NCBI GenBank assembly: GCA_021740625.1
Contig: JAIOZK010000026.1
Coordinates: 1-60,184 of the forward strand
Direction: 5' to 3'
DNA from: Bacteroidales bacterium
Lineage (GTDB): Bacteria > Bacteroidota > Bacteroidia > Bacteroidales > JAIOZK01
Length of the DNA: 60,184 nucleotides
The notes below the pieces were generated by a model. That model ran no database searches, was not told the origin of the DNA, and was given only the letters and a program-made list of their open reading frames with translations. Every line of letters starts with the position of its first letter. The stretch's first letter is position 1. Both the position numbers and the translations under genes were made by a program. This document shows positions 9,541-18,739 of this stretch, in pieces.

Positions 9541-9930
9541 GTCTTAACATATCCAAATCCACCATCTTCAGACTGTACTTTAACGAAATACAATCCCTTT
9601 TGCCAGTGGGATACATCAATCTCTGTTTTGTCCTTTCCTTTAGGAACGTTTATGTCTTTTACCCTTTGGCCCAAAACATCAAACACCTGAATGCTAGCTT
9701 CTCCTTCATATTGCTGGTTCCACTCAACATAAGCCGATAAGGAATCTTCAATTAAATTCCCTGCATTTTCCGGTTCAATCTTCCACTCATAGCCCCAGGC
9801 TTTGGCAGCAGGGCTGATGGAGTAAGCGCTTGTGGAATCACTTGTATAACAAAGTGTATCAGGGCCTGTGGGTTGGTTTGGTGTTTTGGCGACGTAGAGG
9901 GAGCAGTCTTGGATTTCGAAGACCCAGAAA
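9528..9930 (-). pseudogene. Remnant of propeller-repeat T9SS protein with internal deletion
   Basis: One open frame of about 134 residues ends at TAA 9528-9530. It begins near 9930 with FWVFEIQDCSLY, then NQPTGPDTLC, AWGYEWKIEPENAGN and EWNQQYEGE, exactly as in 386-2263 and 2933-4843. Directly after YEGE it reads ASIQVFDVLGQ. Compared with the paralogues, about 60 residues (the rest of the Ig domain and the VYPNPAK part) have been deleted in frame. There is no start codon, no propeller part and no signal peptide. This is a dead copy and another sign of recombination in the cluster. Confidence 0.8.
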
Positions 9931-10018
9931 AATTTAAAACAGCTCTTAATAACTAAATAGCCAAGCTTTGCTGCAATAAAAGTTAATTCTCACGTTCTAA
10001 ACAACCTCCTTCAATAAA

Positions 10019-11479
10019 TTAATCTGTGGCATATTTTTCAATTGAAATAGGTTTACCCATATAAAAATCCAGTATGGTGATCATGAACAGAAACTCGTAT
10101 TTGGCGCTGATCAGTTCAGATTGGGCGCTTGTGAGCTCTTTTTTGGTATCATTATATTCATAAGAGGTGATCAATCCAACATTGAACTTTTGCTCCGAAT
10201 ATTTAAATGCTTCCTCTGTAGCATGTACCTTTTTCTGTGCCGATCTGTATTTCTTAAAGGCAGATTCGGCATCGTTATATGCCTGGTTGATCAGTTTGTT
10301 CAGATTCAGTTTTTCGAGTGCCAGGTTGTATTCCGAAATATTCCTGTTGATCTTGGCCTTTTGAATGGAAGAGCGTGCCTGCCATCCATTGAATATCGGA
10401 ATGTTCAGGTGGATCATGAAAGTCTGGTTGTTGTTGTCGTCGATCTGCTCACTAAATGGCTTGACTTTATAATCACCATATTGGGTGATATCGGAATAAA
10501 CCAGGATATCGTTGGCCGTATAACCAATCGGGATGGTTTCCATATAGGGGTTTTCACCGATTTTATTGGCCCCGGAATAACCCGATCCCCAGGAAGCACT
10601 CAGCGAAAGACTGGGGCTCAGCGAACCTCTTGCAATGCTCAGTCCTCTGTCCGAAGCATCCAGCCTGGCTTCGGCCGCTTTGATCTCGGGTCTGTTGATA
10701 ACGGCATAACCGTAAACGTTATCGGGGCTGGGTAAAAGTTTGATGTCTTTGTCAATTTCAATATCAGGTTTTTCAACTTCGAAACCTTCGGGACTTGGCA
10801 AATCCAGGGCCTGCGTTAAATCGAGATAGGAAAGCTGCAATGCGTTCTGGGCATTCACAACCACCAGCTCCTCCGCTGCAGCCTGTGCTTCCACAGTCAG
10901 CAAATCACCTCTGGCCAGGGTGCCTGCATCAACCAGTTTCTTCGTCCTTTCCACTTGCTGTAAGGTTACTTCCAACTGGTTTTCGGCTGTTTTAAGGCTT
11001 TCAATATTGTATAGAACCTGTAAATAATAGGTTGCAATGTTCACCGAAATATCGTCCATGAATTTATCGGCGTCGTATTTTGTTGCTTCCAGGTAGAGCT
11101 TGCTTTGCTTGACGGTATTGAGCAACTGAAACCCGTTAAAAATCGTTACACTGGTCTGCGCATAAAAATTGTTTGACCGGACTCTTTCAGTTGCAAACTG
11201 GTTTGTAAAGCGGTCGATGGTTTGACCCCAGTTGTAGCCATGGGAAGCATATCCGTTCAGATCGGGTAACATGGTAAGCTTTGATTGAAGATAATCCTCT
11301 TGCTGCAATTCTATGTTCAACTCCTGCTGCTTGACCTGTATGTTATTGTCGAGTGCATAATTTATACAATCTTCAAGCGACCATACTTTTTGGGCATAAA
11401 TTCCGCCTGTAATGATGAGTAAAATTGTTATGGCCAGTGAAATGTAAAAATCTTTTAATAAATACCTTCTGTTGCTCAT
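10019..11479 (-). CDS. TolC-family outer membrane efflux protein
   Basis: About 486 residues from the ATG at 11479. An earlier ATG at 11536 would place 19 polar residues before the signal peptide (LLKDFYISLAITILLIITGG ... YAQ) and is less likely. The start of the mature protein (VWSLEDCINYALDNNIQVKQQ) and the two long helical halves (QLEVTLQQVERTKKLVDAGT; FKYSEQKFNVGLITSYEYND) are typical TolC/OEP repeats. TolC proteins form trimeric outer-membrane exit ducts for efflux pumps or type I secretion. No adaptor or pump gene adjoins it, so its partner is elsewhere. It is divergent from the M1 aminopeptidase. Confidence 0.9.
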   Translation of the reverse strand: MSNRRYLLKDFYISLAITILLIITGGIYAQKVWSLEDCINYALDNNIQVKQQELNIELQQEDYLQSKLTMLPDLNGYASHGYNWGQTIDRFTNQFATERVRSNNFYAQTSVTIFNGFQLLNTVKQSKLYLEATKYDADKFMDDISVNIATYYLQVLYNIESLKTAENQLEVTLQQVERTKKLVDAGTLARGDLLTVEAQAAAEELVVVNAQNALQLSYLDLTQALDLPSPEGFEVEKPDIEIDKDIKLLPSPDNVYGYAVINRPEIKAAEARLDASDRGLSIARGSLSPSLSLSASWGSGYSGANKIGENPYMETIPIGYTANDILVYSDITQYGDYKVKPFSEQIDDNNNQTFMIHLNIPIFNGWQARSSIQKAKINRNISEYNLALEKLNLNKLINQAYNDAESAFKKYRSAQKKVHATEEAFKYSEQKFNVGLITSYEYNDTKKELTSAQSELISAKYEFLFMITILDFYMGKPISIEKYATD

Positions 11480-11710
11480 TTGCGCGTTGGTTTTTGGATT
11501 GTGCGGTAAAAATAACGAAAAATATGCCATAAACACAGGTGGCTGATATTATGATGCTTATAAAGGTTTTGAGGGATTTTGAATTGATTTTGTGTTCGTT
11601 TAACAACAGTTGTTGTTCAAATGTGAACAATATAAATTGCCCGGATCAATTGATGAACAATTCGGATGATATTGCTTATTTTTACATACGAAATTTTCAA
11701 AGTAATTATC

Positions 11711-14059
11711 ATGAACAAATATTTTACTCATTCAATTTTGCATTATTTGATCTTGACCTTGCTGGTATTTTTCAGGATAGGGTCTTCAATGGCTTATTCT
11801 GAAGCCGGCGACACCACTGATGTGGTCCACTATGAGATTCATATTGAGAACATCAATACAAATACACAGGAAATTCAGGCCTATGCCGAATTACTCTTAA
11901 CACCCCTTTACGATAACATTAATAAACTCCATTTGCAACTCATGAACCTGACAGTTGATTCCGTTACTTCAGAGGAAATCGGTATAGTTTCATTTCAGCA
12001 TACAAGTCCCGACCTGTTCATCAATTTGCAGGAAAACATAGGATTGTCGGATAGCGTGCATTTAAAAATATTTTATCATGGTATTCCTTTTCATGAAAAC
12101 TGGGGTGGTTACCATTTTGCCGGGGATTATTCTTTCAACCTGGGAGTGGGGATCAGTTATGTCCCGCATAATCTTGGTAAATCATGGTTTCCCTGCGTAG
12201 ATGATTTTACCGACAGAGCCACCTATGATATTTATGTAACCCTGGGAGAAGGGCTGACCGCTGTGTGTGGTGGTACGCTTGAAGATAAAACGGACAATGG
12301 AAGCAATGCATACACTTATTACTGGACGCTTCCACAAAGTATCCCGACTTATTTGGCATCTGTGGCAACCGGGTATTATGAACTGACTGAATGGACTTAC
12401 AATGGAAATAGCGAGGATATCCCAGTGCAGATTTATACAAAGCCCAGCGATACTTCCAATGTTTCCGGTACTTTCGCCAATTTAAATGATATCACAAATG
12501 TTTTTGAAAATCATTTTGGAGATTATCCCTGGGACAGGATAGGTTACGTAGGTACGGCGATCGGAGCCATGGAACATGCAACCAATATTGCCTTTCCGAA
12601 TTCTTACATAAATGGCACGCTTTCATCAGAAACCATCATGGCACATGAACTTTCGCATATGTGGTTCGGCGATCTGGTAACTTGCGATAAAGCAGAAGAA
12701 ATGTGGTTGAATGAAGGCTGGGCAACTTTCTGCGGCGCTTTTTACAAGGAGTTTTTATATTCAGAGGAAGACTATTATGAAGAGATCTGGGAATACAATG
12801 CAGATGTTTTGCAATTTTGCCACACACCATCGGGTGATGGTGATTATTTTCCACTCAACAACATACCACAAAGCCATACTTACGGCGTGACTGCCTATGA
12901 CCGGGGAGCTACTGTGATTCAAAGCCTGAGGTCATACCTGGGAGATTCCCTGTTTTTCCAGGGAGTAAAGGATTATCTTACAGAGTATGCCTTTAATCAT
13001 GCCTCTTCGGAAGATTTACGAGATGCGCTGAGCAATTCCACGGGTGTAGATATGCATGGGTTTTTCGACAACTGGGTTTTGAATGCCGGCACTCCTCATT
13101 ATTCAATTGATTCTTTTACGGTATCCGAAAACGGAGGGTTATGGGAAGTTCATCTTTATCCCAGACAAAAAAGAAAAGGTCCACAATATACAGGAGATGC
13201 CAATATCATTGAAATTGGCTATGTGAACGATGCATGGCAAATGATTTACGACACCCTGAAATTTGACGGGCAAAGCGGACACTCGGTAAAAACCCTTGAT
13301 TTTAAACCTCTGGCTGTGTTTACTGATCCCGAAGGGAAAACCTGTGATGCCACTACAGACGCAACAAGCGTTATTCATGAAACGGGTGATTATTCATTTA
13401 GCAATACTTTTTTTACATTGAAAGTAAATGAAATTGCTGATTCTGCATTGATCATGTTAACACACAACTGGGTAGCACCGGATTCATTAGTGGAACCCAT
13501 TAACGGGCTCACCTTATCGGATTACCGTTACTGGAAGATCGAAGGAGTTTTCCCGGAGGAATACAATGCTACCGGAATATTTTTATACAGTAAAGGCAGT
13601 TACCTCGACAATAATCTGATAAAAAGTGCGGAGGATTCGGTGATCATCATGTACAGGCCTGATCCCTCTTATAACTGGCAATTTATTGATTTTGAAAGAA
13701 TAGGATCGTGGGTCACCGGTAACCTGTATGTCGACAACCTGCAGAATGGTGAATATACACTGGCTGCCTGGGATAAGCAATATGTTGGTAAAAATGAAAC
13801 AGCAGTTCAAACAAAGGCACAGCTTGAAGCTCATCCAAATCCTTCCAATAGAGTTTTTACGATTCAGTGGAATGATGATGATGCTTTCCTTTGTGAAATA
13901 TATGATAATAGAGGACGACTGGTCGATACTATTTCAGGGCTACAAAATCGCAATATGCTGAAATGGGATGCAGGATATTTGGGGAAAGGCGTTTATTACA
14001 TTATTTTGTTTGATAAGCAGCATATTGTACTTGGACATCAGAAATTAATTTATCAATAA
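11711..14059 (+). CDS. Secreted M1-family zinc aminopeptidase with T9SS sorting domain
   Basis: About 782 residues from ATG 11711 (MNKYFTHS, then a hydrophobic signal segment ending SSMAYS). The ATG at 11666 would add 15 residues before it. Zinc ligands form HELSH (about 312-316) and, 18 residues on, the Glu of NEGWA (335): the HEXXH-X18-E motif of clan MA, family M1. The substrate-binding GxMEN motif of M1 appears as GAMEH just before it. After the catalytic and helical domains, a tail with AHPNPSNRVFTI ... YLGKGVYYIILF matches a T9SS sorting domain. It should trim N-terminal residues from peptides outside the cell. Only 4 bp separate it from the downstream alkD-like gene. Confidence 0.92.
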   Translation: MNKYFTHSILHYLILTLLVFFRIGSSMAYSEAGDTTDVVHYEIHIENINTNTQEIQAYAELLLTPLYDNINKLHLQLMNLTVDSVTSEEIGIVSFQHTSPDLFINLQENIGLSDSVHLKIFYHGIPFHENWGGYHFAGDYSFNLGVGISYVPHNLGKSWFPCVDDFTDRATYDIYVTLGEGLTAVCGGTLEDKTDNGSNAYTYYWTLPQSIPTYLASVATGYYELTEWTYNGNSEDIPVQIYTKPSDTSNVSGTFANLNDITNVFENHFGDYPWDRIGYVGTAIGAMEHATNIAFPNSYINGTLSSETIMAHELSHMWFGDLVTCDKAEEMWLNEGWATFCGAFYKEFLYSEEDYYEEIWEYNADVLQFCHTPSGDGDYFPLNNIPQSHTYGVTAYDRGATVIQSLRSYLGDSLFFQGVKDYLTEYAFNHASSEDLRDALSNSTGVDMHGFFDNWVLNAGTPHYSIDSFTVSENGGLWEVHLYPRQKRKGPQYTGDANIIEIGYVNDAWQMIYDTLKFDGQSGHSVKTLDFKPLAVFTDPEGKTCDATTDATSVIHETGDYSFSNTFFTLKVNEIADSALIMLTHNWVAPDSLVEPINGLTLSDYRYWKIEGVFPEEYNATGIFLYSKGSYLDNNLIKSAEDSVIIMYRPDPSYNWQFIDFERIGSWVTGNLYVDNLQNGEYTLAAWDKQYVGKNETAVQTKAQLEAHPNPSNRVFTIQWNDDDAFLCEIYDNRGRLVDTISGLQNRNMLKWDAGYLGKGVYYIILFDKQHIVLGHQKLIYQ

Positions 14060-14063
14060 AAGG

Positions 14064-14756
14064 ATGGAAGCAAAGGAATATTTCGCGCCCTTGTTGCAAA
14101 TGATGCAGGTTCATGCGAATCCTGCAGAGGCCAGCGCTATGAAAAGATACATGAGAGATCAGTATGAATTTTATGGCCTCAAGCAAAAACCCAGAAGGGA
14201 AATATGCAAAAAATTTATTGAGGAATACGGATTACCGGGATACGAAAATCTTGATGAATATGTCAGGTATCTGTGGGAACTACCCTTCCGTGAATTGCAA
14301 CATTTTGCCATGGAGCTGGTAACACGTCAATTGAAAAATCCGGAGCGCGATTTTGTCCTTCTGATGGAATACATGATCACCCATAAATCATGGTGGGATA
14401 CCGTTGATTATATTGCAGCATGGCATGCCGGTAAGTTTTTTGAAAATTTTCCTGATGAAAAAATCCCCCGGACTGAAAAATGGATAAATTCCGGCAACAT
14501 CTGGCTGCAAAGATCAGCTTTGCTGTTTCAGTTGAAATATAAAGACCAAACTGATTTTGACCTGCTTAAAAAGTATATTGAACGTTTGAAGGATTCCAAA
14601 GCGTTTTTTATTCGAAAGGCGATTGGGTGGTCATTGAGAGAGTTTTCGAAAACTGATCCGCAGGGCGTTATTCGCTATGTCCATGCTACGGATATTTCAA
14701 ATTTTAGCAAGACTGAAGCCTTAAAATGGTTGAAACGCAAGGGAGAACTTTCCTAG
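14064..14756 (+). CDS. DNA alkylation repair protein, AlkD-like
   Basis: A 230-residue all-helical HEAT-like protein. The motif HKSWWDTVDYIA has the Trp and Asp spacing that AlkD glycosylases use to hold and excise positively charged alkylated bases (N3- and N7-alkylpurines). WLQRSALLFQL carries the Arg expected downstream. Length and motif order fit the family. It starts 4 bp after the aminopeptidase stop and may be cotranscribed, though the functions are unrelated. Its stop codon overlaps the stop of the opposite-strand gene at 14753 through a shared CTAG. Confidence 0.88.
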   Translation: MEAKEYFAPLLQMMQVHANPAEASAMKRYMRDQYEFYGLKQKPRREICKKFIEEYGLPGYENLDEYVRYLWELPFRELQHFAMELVTRQLKNPERDFVLLMEYMITHKSWWDTVDYIAAWHAGKFFENFPDEKIPRTEKWINSGNIWLQRSALLFQLKYKDQTDFDLLKKYIERLKDSKAFFIRKAIGWSLREFSKTDPQGVIRYVHATDISNFSKTEALKWLKRKGELS

Positions 14757-15034
14757 TTTAAAACAGATGTTTTGATCTCAACCCAGTGATCCTTGCCATC
14801 GGTTTGCAGCTTTTTTGCTGCTGATCCATTTATTATTTCTTCTTCCTTCAGTTTCTTGTAATGATGGAAAGTGATCTTTTTCCTGGATAGGAAAACTCCA
14901 ACAGCGCCCAGTATCGGTGTTAGCAAAATGCTGATAATTAGTGCTGTCCAGAAACCGATCTGCCTGCTCCTTGCTTCTGCGACAATTAAGGCAACCAGAA
15001 AAATGTAAACAGGTATGATAATTAGCCAGTTCAT
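14753..15034 (-). CDS. Small inner-membrane protein, two helices
   Basis: A 93-residue protein with two predicted membrane helices: about 2-20 (WLIIIPVYIFLVALIVAEA) and about 27-49 (FWTALIISILLTPILGAVGV). A short basic linker and a polar cytoplasmic tail rich in Lys follow. The layout resembles small phospholipase-D-nuclease-like or superinfection-type membrane proteins, but I do not recognise a defined family. It converges on the alkD-like gene with a 4-bp overlap of the stops. The region upstream of its start (15035-15286) shows no gene. Confidence 0.7.
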   Translation of the reverse strand: MNWLIIIPVYIFLVALIVAEARSRQIGFWTALIISILLTPILGAVGVFLSRKKITFHHYKKLKEEEIINGSAAKKLQTDGKDHWVEIKTSVLN

Positions 15035-15286
15035 GTTGGCACCTCCTTCACCAAATAATATACCAGTATTTTTATATATCAGACAGACAGGGGTTTACAT
15101 GGCTTATTCTTTCTTCATACTTACTAGCATGACATCAGTAAATGGAAAATCCTGCAAATTAGATGCTTTTGATATCAGTTTGTGTAACATATTCACCGGA
15201 AACGGAGAGGGATATTGTTTTTAATTCTAATGGGCTCATATCGGAAGAAAGATCTGGGTAAAATCTTTGATTTGCAAAAGAAAAGA

Positions 15287-15874
15287 TCAGGTATTTCTTG
15301 ACAAATATCTTTTTATCTTCTCAATATTTTTTAATTTCCGGCTATTCAAATGTTTCCTGGCATATTCTGTAAAATACTCATGTGAATAGAGCAAATTCAG
15401 TGTTTTATGTAGATAATCCTGCAGGCTGAGTTGCTTGCCCGTTACCATGTTGATTTCCTGTCTTAATTTATCTGAATTTTCAATCAGAGTATCTTCGGAA
15501 AGATGGTACATATCGGCATCACACAATATTTTTTCTATAAAACTCCCGGGGTTTTGAGGCATGCGTGTGGCTAGTATGCATGATTCCACATGGTCGAGGA
15601 TTTTATGATTTATAGAACCCAGAAATTCCCTGGCGATTTCAACTCCTTTTTCTTCGTGATGGTTGTAATCCCGTGTATATCCGATATCATGAAACCACGC
15701 ACTGAGTGTTAATATGGTTAAATCTTTATCATCTACATACGCATGCTCGCCTATTTCTTGCACATGTTTAACCACGCTAAGTGTATGGTTCAGGTTATGA
15801 TAAGGATAACCTGAAGTAGGTTCTTTCTGTAATAAATCAGTGGCAAATACTGCAGCCTTTTCTATCAAACTCAT
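15287..15874 (-). CDS. HD-domain phosphohydrolase
   Basis: A 195-residue protein. The metal-binding HD motif is visible as LSAWFHDIGY with an upstream His (YPYHNLNHTL) and a further Asp (LCDADMYHL), the order H...HD...D of HD-superfamily hydrolases. The HEEKGVEIAREFL segment after the HD is also typical. Proteins of this size in the family hydrolyse nucleotides or act as small metal-dependent phosphohydrolases; the substrate cannot be told here. It is transcribed away from nhaA; the 157-bp spacer probably holds both promoters. Confidence 0.85.
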   Translation of the reverse strand: MSLIEKAAVFATDLLQKEPTSGYPYHNLNHTLSVVKHVQEIGEHAYVDDKDLTILTLSAWFHDIGYTRDYNHHEEKGVEIAREFLGSINHKILDHVESCILATRMPQNPGSFIEKILCDADMYHLSEDTLIENSDKLRQEINMVTGKQLSLQDYLHKTLNLLYSHEYFTEYARKHLNSRKLKNIEKIKRYLSRNT

Positions 15875-16001
15875 CAGTAAATATTAGATTTCAACAAGTG
15901 GATTTCCTTTCGTTTGTAAAAGTATTAATAATTTCACAATCGTATTTGTAAACATATTTAAACTGAGATCATTCCGAAAAGCAAGATAAACGAGCATTCA
16001 T

Positions 16002-16009
16002 TATCTTTG
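16002..16009 (+). promoter_or_regulatory. Candidate -7 box for nhaA
   Basis: TATCTTTG matches the Bacteroidota -7 consensus TAnnTTTG and lies 22 bp upstream of the nhaA ATG. No good TTTG box was seen at the expected upstream distance, so this is a half match. Confidence 0.5.
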
Positions 16010-16031
16010 TTTTTTCTAGATAGTAAATTTT

Positions 16032-17396
16032 ATGGCGAATCAAAAAGGACAGTCAACCATTGACGAGATACAGGAGGATATTATCAACATTGTGAAATAC
16101 CCATTTCAGAAATTTTTCCGAATGGAATCATCCAGTGGGATATTGCTGCTGCTATGTGCAGTTTTTGCATTGATCATGGCAAATTCACAGTGGTCGTCAG
16201 GTTATTTTGCATTCTGGGAAACACATATCAAGATCGGGGTAGAGGGTTTTGTGCTGGATAAATCACTCTTGCACTGGATCAATGATGGTTTAATGGCGAT
16301 TTTCTTTTTCTTTGTCGGTCTTGAAATAAAACGAGAGATTATGGTCGGGGAATTGTCAAAGATCAGGATTGCATCTTTGCCCCTGGGAGCTGCTATTGGT
16401 GGTATGTTAGCACCGGCATTGGTTTTCATTTTTTTTACTTCGGGTTCGCCCGGCCAGGATGGCTGGGGTATTCCCATGGCAACCGACATTGCTTTTGCTC
16501 TTGGTATATTATCATTGCACGGAAACAGGGTTTCCCTGCCCTTGAAGATATTCCTCACAGCCCTGGCCATTGTGGATGACCTTGGTGCAGTGCTGGTAAT
16601 CGCAATTTTCTATTCTTCCGAAATAAACCTGATTGCCCTTGGCGCAGGCGGTAGTATCCTGGCAGCATTGTTTCTTTTAAATGCACTCAAGATCAGACAT
16701 CCATTTTATTACGCCATCCTGGGTATTTTCCTCTGGGTTGCATTCCTGAAATCCGGTATGCATACCACAGTAGCTGGTGTATTGCTAGCACTTACAATTC
16801 CGGCGCATACCAAGATTAACCGTGATGATTACATCCGGAAGGTAAAATATTTCTTCAAAAAGTTTATCCACTCCTGCGAAAAAGGAAGTTCATTGCTGAC
16901 AAACCAGGAACAGCAGGAAGCAGTGCAATCAATCGAACATGCCTGTCATGAGGTGGAATCGCCCATGCAAAGACTGGAACATGATCTGCAACCCTGGGTG
17001 ATCTATTTTATCATGCCTGTATTTGCACTGGCCAATGCCGGAACTTCATTCGACACCGAAATCATGAGCAATGCAGACAGCAACTTAACCCTGGGAGTCA
17101 TGGCCGGACTTGTCCTCGGTAAACCACTGGGTATTCTTTTATTTTCATTTCTGATGGTAAAACTTGGATTTGCCGATTTGCCCCGAAAAACCAACTGGAA
17201 TCATATCATCGGCCTTGGTTTTCTGGCCGGGATTGGTTTTACCATGTCTTTATTCATCAATAGCCTTGCATTTGAAGGAACATCAATGTTAGCCATGTCT
17301 AAATTCGGGATTCTGGCTGCATCACTTCTTGCCGGCATAATTGGATATACATGGTTGCATTTCACTTTGCCACGAAACAACGCACCCAAATCATGA
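16032..17396 (+). CDS. nhaA: Na+/H+ antiporter NhaA
   Basis: A 454-residue inner-membrane protein with about 12 hydrophobic segments. NhaA signatures are clear: GLEIKREIMVGEL (98-107), PMATDIAFALGILSLHG (148-164, Asp152) and ALAIVDDLGAV (178-187, Asp182-Asp183). These correspond to the Asp133 and Asp163-Asp164 used for ion binding in the E. coli protein. It exchanges internal Na+ for external H+, supporting pH and salt homeostasis. It is longer than E. coli NhaA (388) because of a hydrophilic loop of about 50 residues (around 262-315, FFKKFIHSCEKGSS ... HACHEVESPMQRLEHD), a variant often seen in Bacteroidota. Monocistronic by context. Confidence 0.96.
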   Translation: MANQKGQSTIDEIQEDIINIVKYPFQKFFRMESSSGILLLLCAVFALIMANSQWSSGYFAFWETHIKIGVEGFVLDKSLLHWINDGLMAIFFFFVGLEIKREIMVGELSKIRIASLPLGAAIGGMLAPALVFIFFTSGSPGQDGWGIPMATDIAFALGILSLHGNRVSLPLKIFLTALAIVDDLGAVLVIAIFYSSEINLIALGAGGSILAALFLLNALKIRHPFYYAILGIFLWVAFLKSGMHTTVAGVLLALTIPAHTKINRDDYIRKVKYFFKKFIHSCEKGSSLLTNQEQQEAVQSIEHACHEVESPMQRLEHDLQPWVIYFIMPVFALANAGTSFDTEIMSNADSNLTLGVMAGLVLGKPLGILLFSFLMVKLGFADLPRKTNWNHIIGLGFLAGIGFTMSLFINSLAFEGTSMLAMSKFGILAASLLAGIIGYTWLHFTLPRNNAPKS

Positions 17397-17463
17397 GCTG
17401 CTTATTAAAAAAAGACTGTTAATTCTTTATGAATTTCATTTTAATTAAAGGACAATAAAACCT

Positions 17464-17471
17464 TAACTTTG
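17464..17471 (+). promoter_or_regulatory. Candidate -7 box for the serine hydrolase gene
   Basis: TAACTTTG fits TAnnTTTG. Transcription would start near 17478, leaving a short A-rich leader before the coding frame. This short leader matters for judging the unusual start codon of the gene. Confidence 0.55.
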
Positions 17472-17530
17472 CGTTTAATTCAAAAATTTGAACCATCGGT
17501 AATCTAAAAAAAATATGGCCGGTCTTACTA

Positions 17531-18730
17531 TTGACCATGTTGATACTTTTACTGGGTTCGATGTCCTTTCAGGGTACACAACATGAATATGATACAGATT
17601 TGCCTGAATCATACCGAATCCCAGGTGAATTGATTATCAATCTTGATCAGATTACACTCGATAAAAAGGCATATTATCTCGACAGTATCTTTTCCAGATT
17701 GCATAAACGGATAGGATTCAATGGTACTGTATTATATGGTGAAAAGGGACGGCTGGTTTACAAAGAAGCTTTTGGTTTTGCAGATAAACGGAAAAATGAT
17801 AGTCTTACAACCACATCCGCATTTCAACTTGCTTCCGTTTCCAAAATGTTCACCGCCACTGCCATCATGATCCTGGAAGAAAAGGGAATGCTGGATTTTG
17901 ATGACACCCTTACAAAATTCTTTCCTGCTTTCCCTTACAAGAATGTTACCGTGAGGCATTTATTAACCCATCGCTCGGGCCTGTCCAGATATATGTCACT
18001 GGCACATGAAAAATGGAAGGAGAAGACCCAGCCTTTTTCGAACCGGGATATGGTAAACCTTTTCATCCGCCATAACCCCAGGCCGTATTTTAAGCCCGAT
18101 CAGGGTTTTCATTATTGCAATACCAATTATGCACTCCTGGCCAGTGTCGTTGAAGAGGTTTCGGGGCAGAGTTTTGACAAGTTTGTAAAAATGCACATCT
18201 TCAGACCGCTGCATATGGATGATTCCTTTGTTTACAATCATAATTACGATACTGTAGTACCTTATTATGTGGAAAGAGGGGTCCCGGGTTATGAATACTA
18301 CGGCTGGCGTTTGCGCGAATGCCGCGACTATTATTTAAACGGTGTGATGGGGGATAAGGGCGTTTATTCAACGGTTGAAGATTTGTTTAAATTTGATCAG
18401 GCCCTTTACAATGGACTAATCCTCCAGGAAAATACATTGAGAGAAGCTTACAAACCAGGTAGTCCTAAATACTGGAAAAGAAAGGATAATTACGGTTTCG
18501 GGTGGCGCATCCATTCCAGGGAAGACAGTTGTGTTTATCATTATGGCTGGTGGAAAGGATTCAGGGCCTTTTTTATCAGGGATCTTGAACAGGAAAAATC
18601 TATCATTGTTTTAAACAACAGGTCCAAAGGTTTTAGTTCCTCGGTTTTATGGGATATTATCCACAATCGTGAGAACGAACTCGGCTATATTCAACATATG
18701 GATCCTTATCTGTACCTCACTTCTCTTTGA
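17531..18730 (+). CDS. Serine hydrolase of the beta-lactamase/penicillin-binding fold
   Basis: About 399 residues. The SxxK nucleophile motif is in LASVSKMFTATAIMILEE, and YCN (FHYCNTNYALL) is the second active-site motif. HYGWWKGFRAFF near the end occupies the place of the KTG/HxG motif. This is the class C beta-lactamase-related family, which includes D-aminopeptidases, esterases and PBPs, so the substrate is open. The start is odd: no ATG precedes the signal peptide. The frame stays open from 17492, and the basic part of the signal (NLKKIW, 17501-17518) lies upstream of TTG 17531 and ATG 17537. Translation may begin at a rare codon (ATC 17495 or ATA 17513), at TTG 17531, or a base may be missing in the A8 run at 17506-17513. 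Confidence 0.85.
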   Translation: MTMLILLLGSMSFQGTQHEYDTDLPESYRIPGELIINLDQITLDKKAYYLDSIFSRLHKRIGFNGTVLYGEKGRLVYKEAFGFADKRKNDSLTTTSAFQLASVSKMFTATAIMILEEKGMLDFDDTLTKFFPAFPYKNVTVRHLLTHRSGLSRYMSLAHEKWKEKTQPFSNRDMVNLFIRHNPRPYFKPDQGFHYCNTNYALLASVVEEVSGQSFDKFVKMHIFRPLHMDDSFVYNHNYDTVVPYYVERGVPGYEYYGWRLRECRDYYLNGVMGDKGVYSTVEDLFKFDQALYNGLILQENTLREAYKPGSPKYWKRKDNYGFGWRIHSREDSCVYHYGWWKGFRAFFIRDLEQEKSIIVLNNRSKGFSSSVLWDIIHNRENELGYIQHMDPYLYLTSL

Positions 18731-18739
18731 AAAAGTTTT

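Noticed and set aside
15015-15224. 69-residue plus-strand frame
   Set aside because: It overlaps the start of the small membrane protein and has no family features or promoter.
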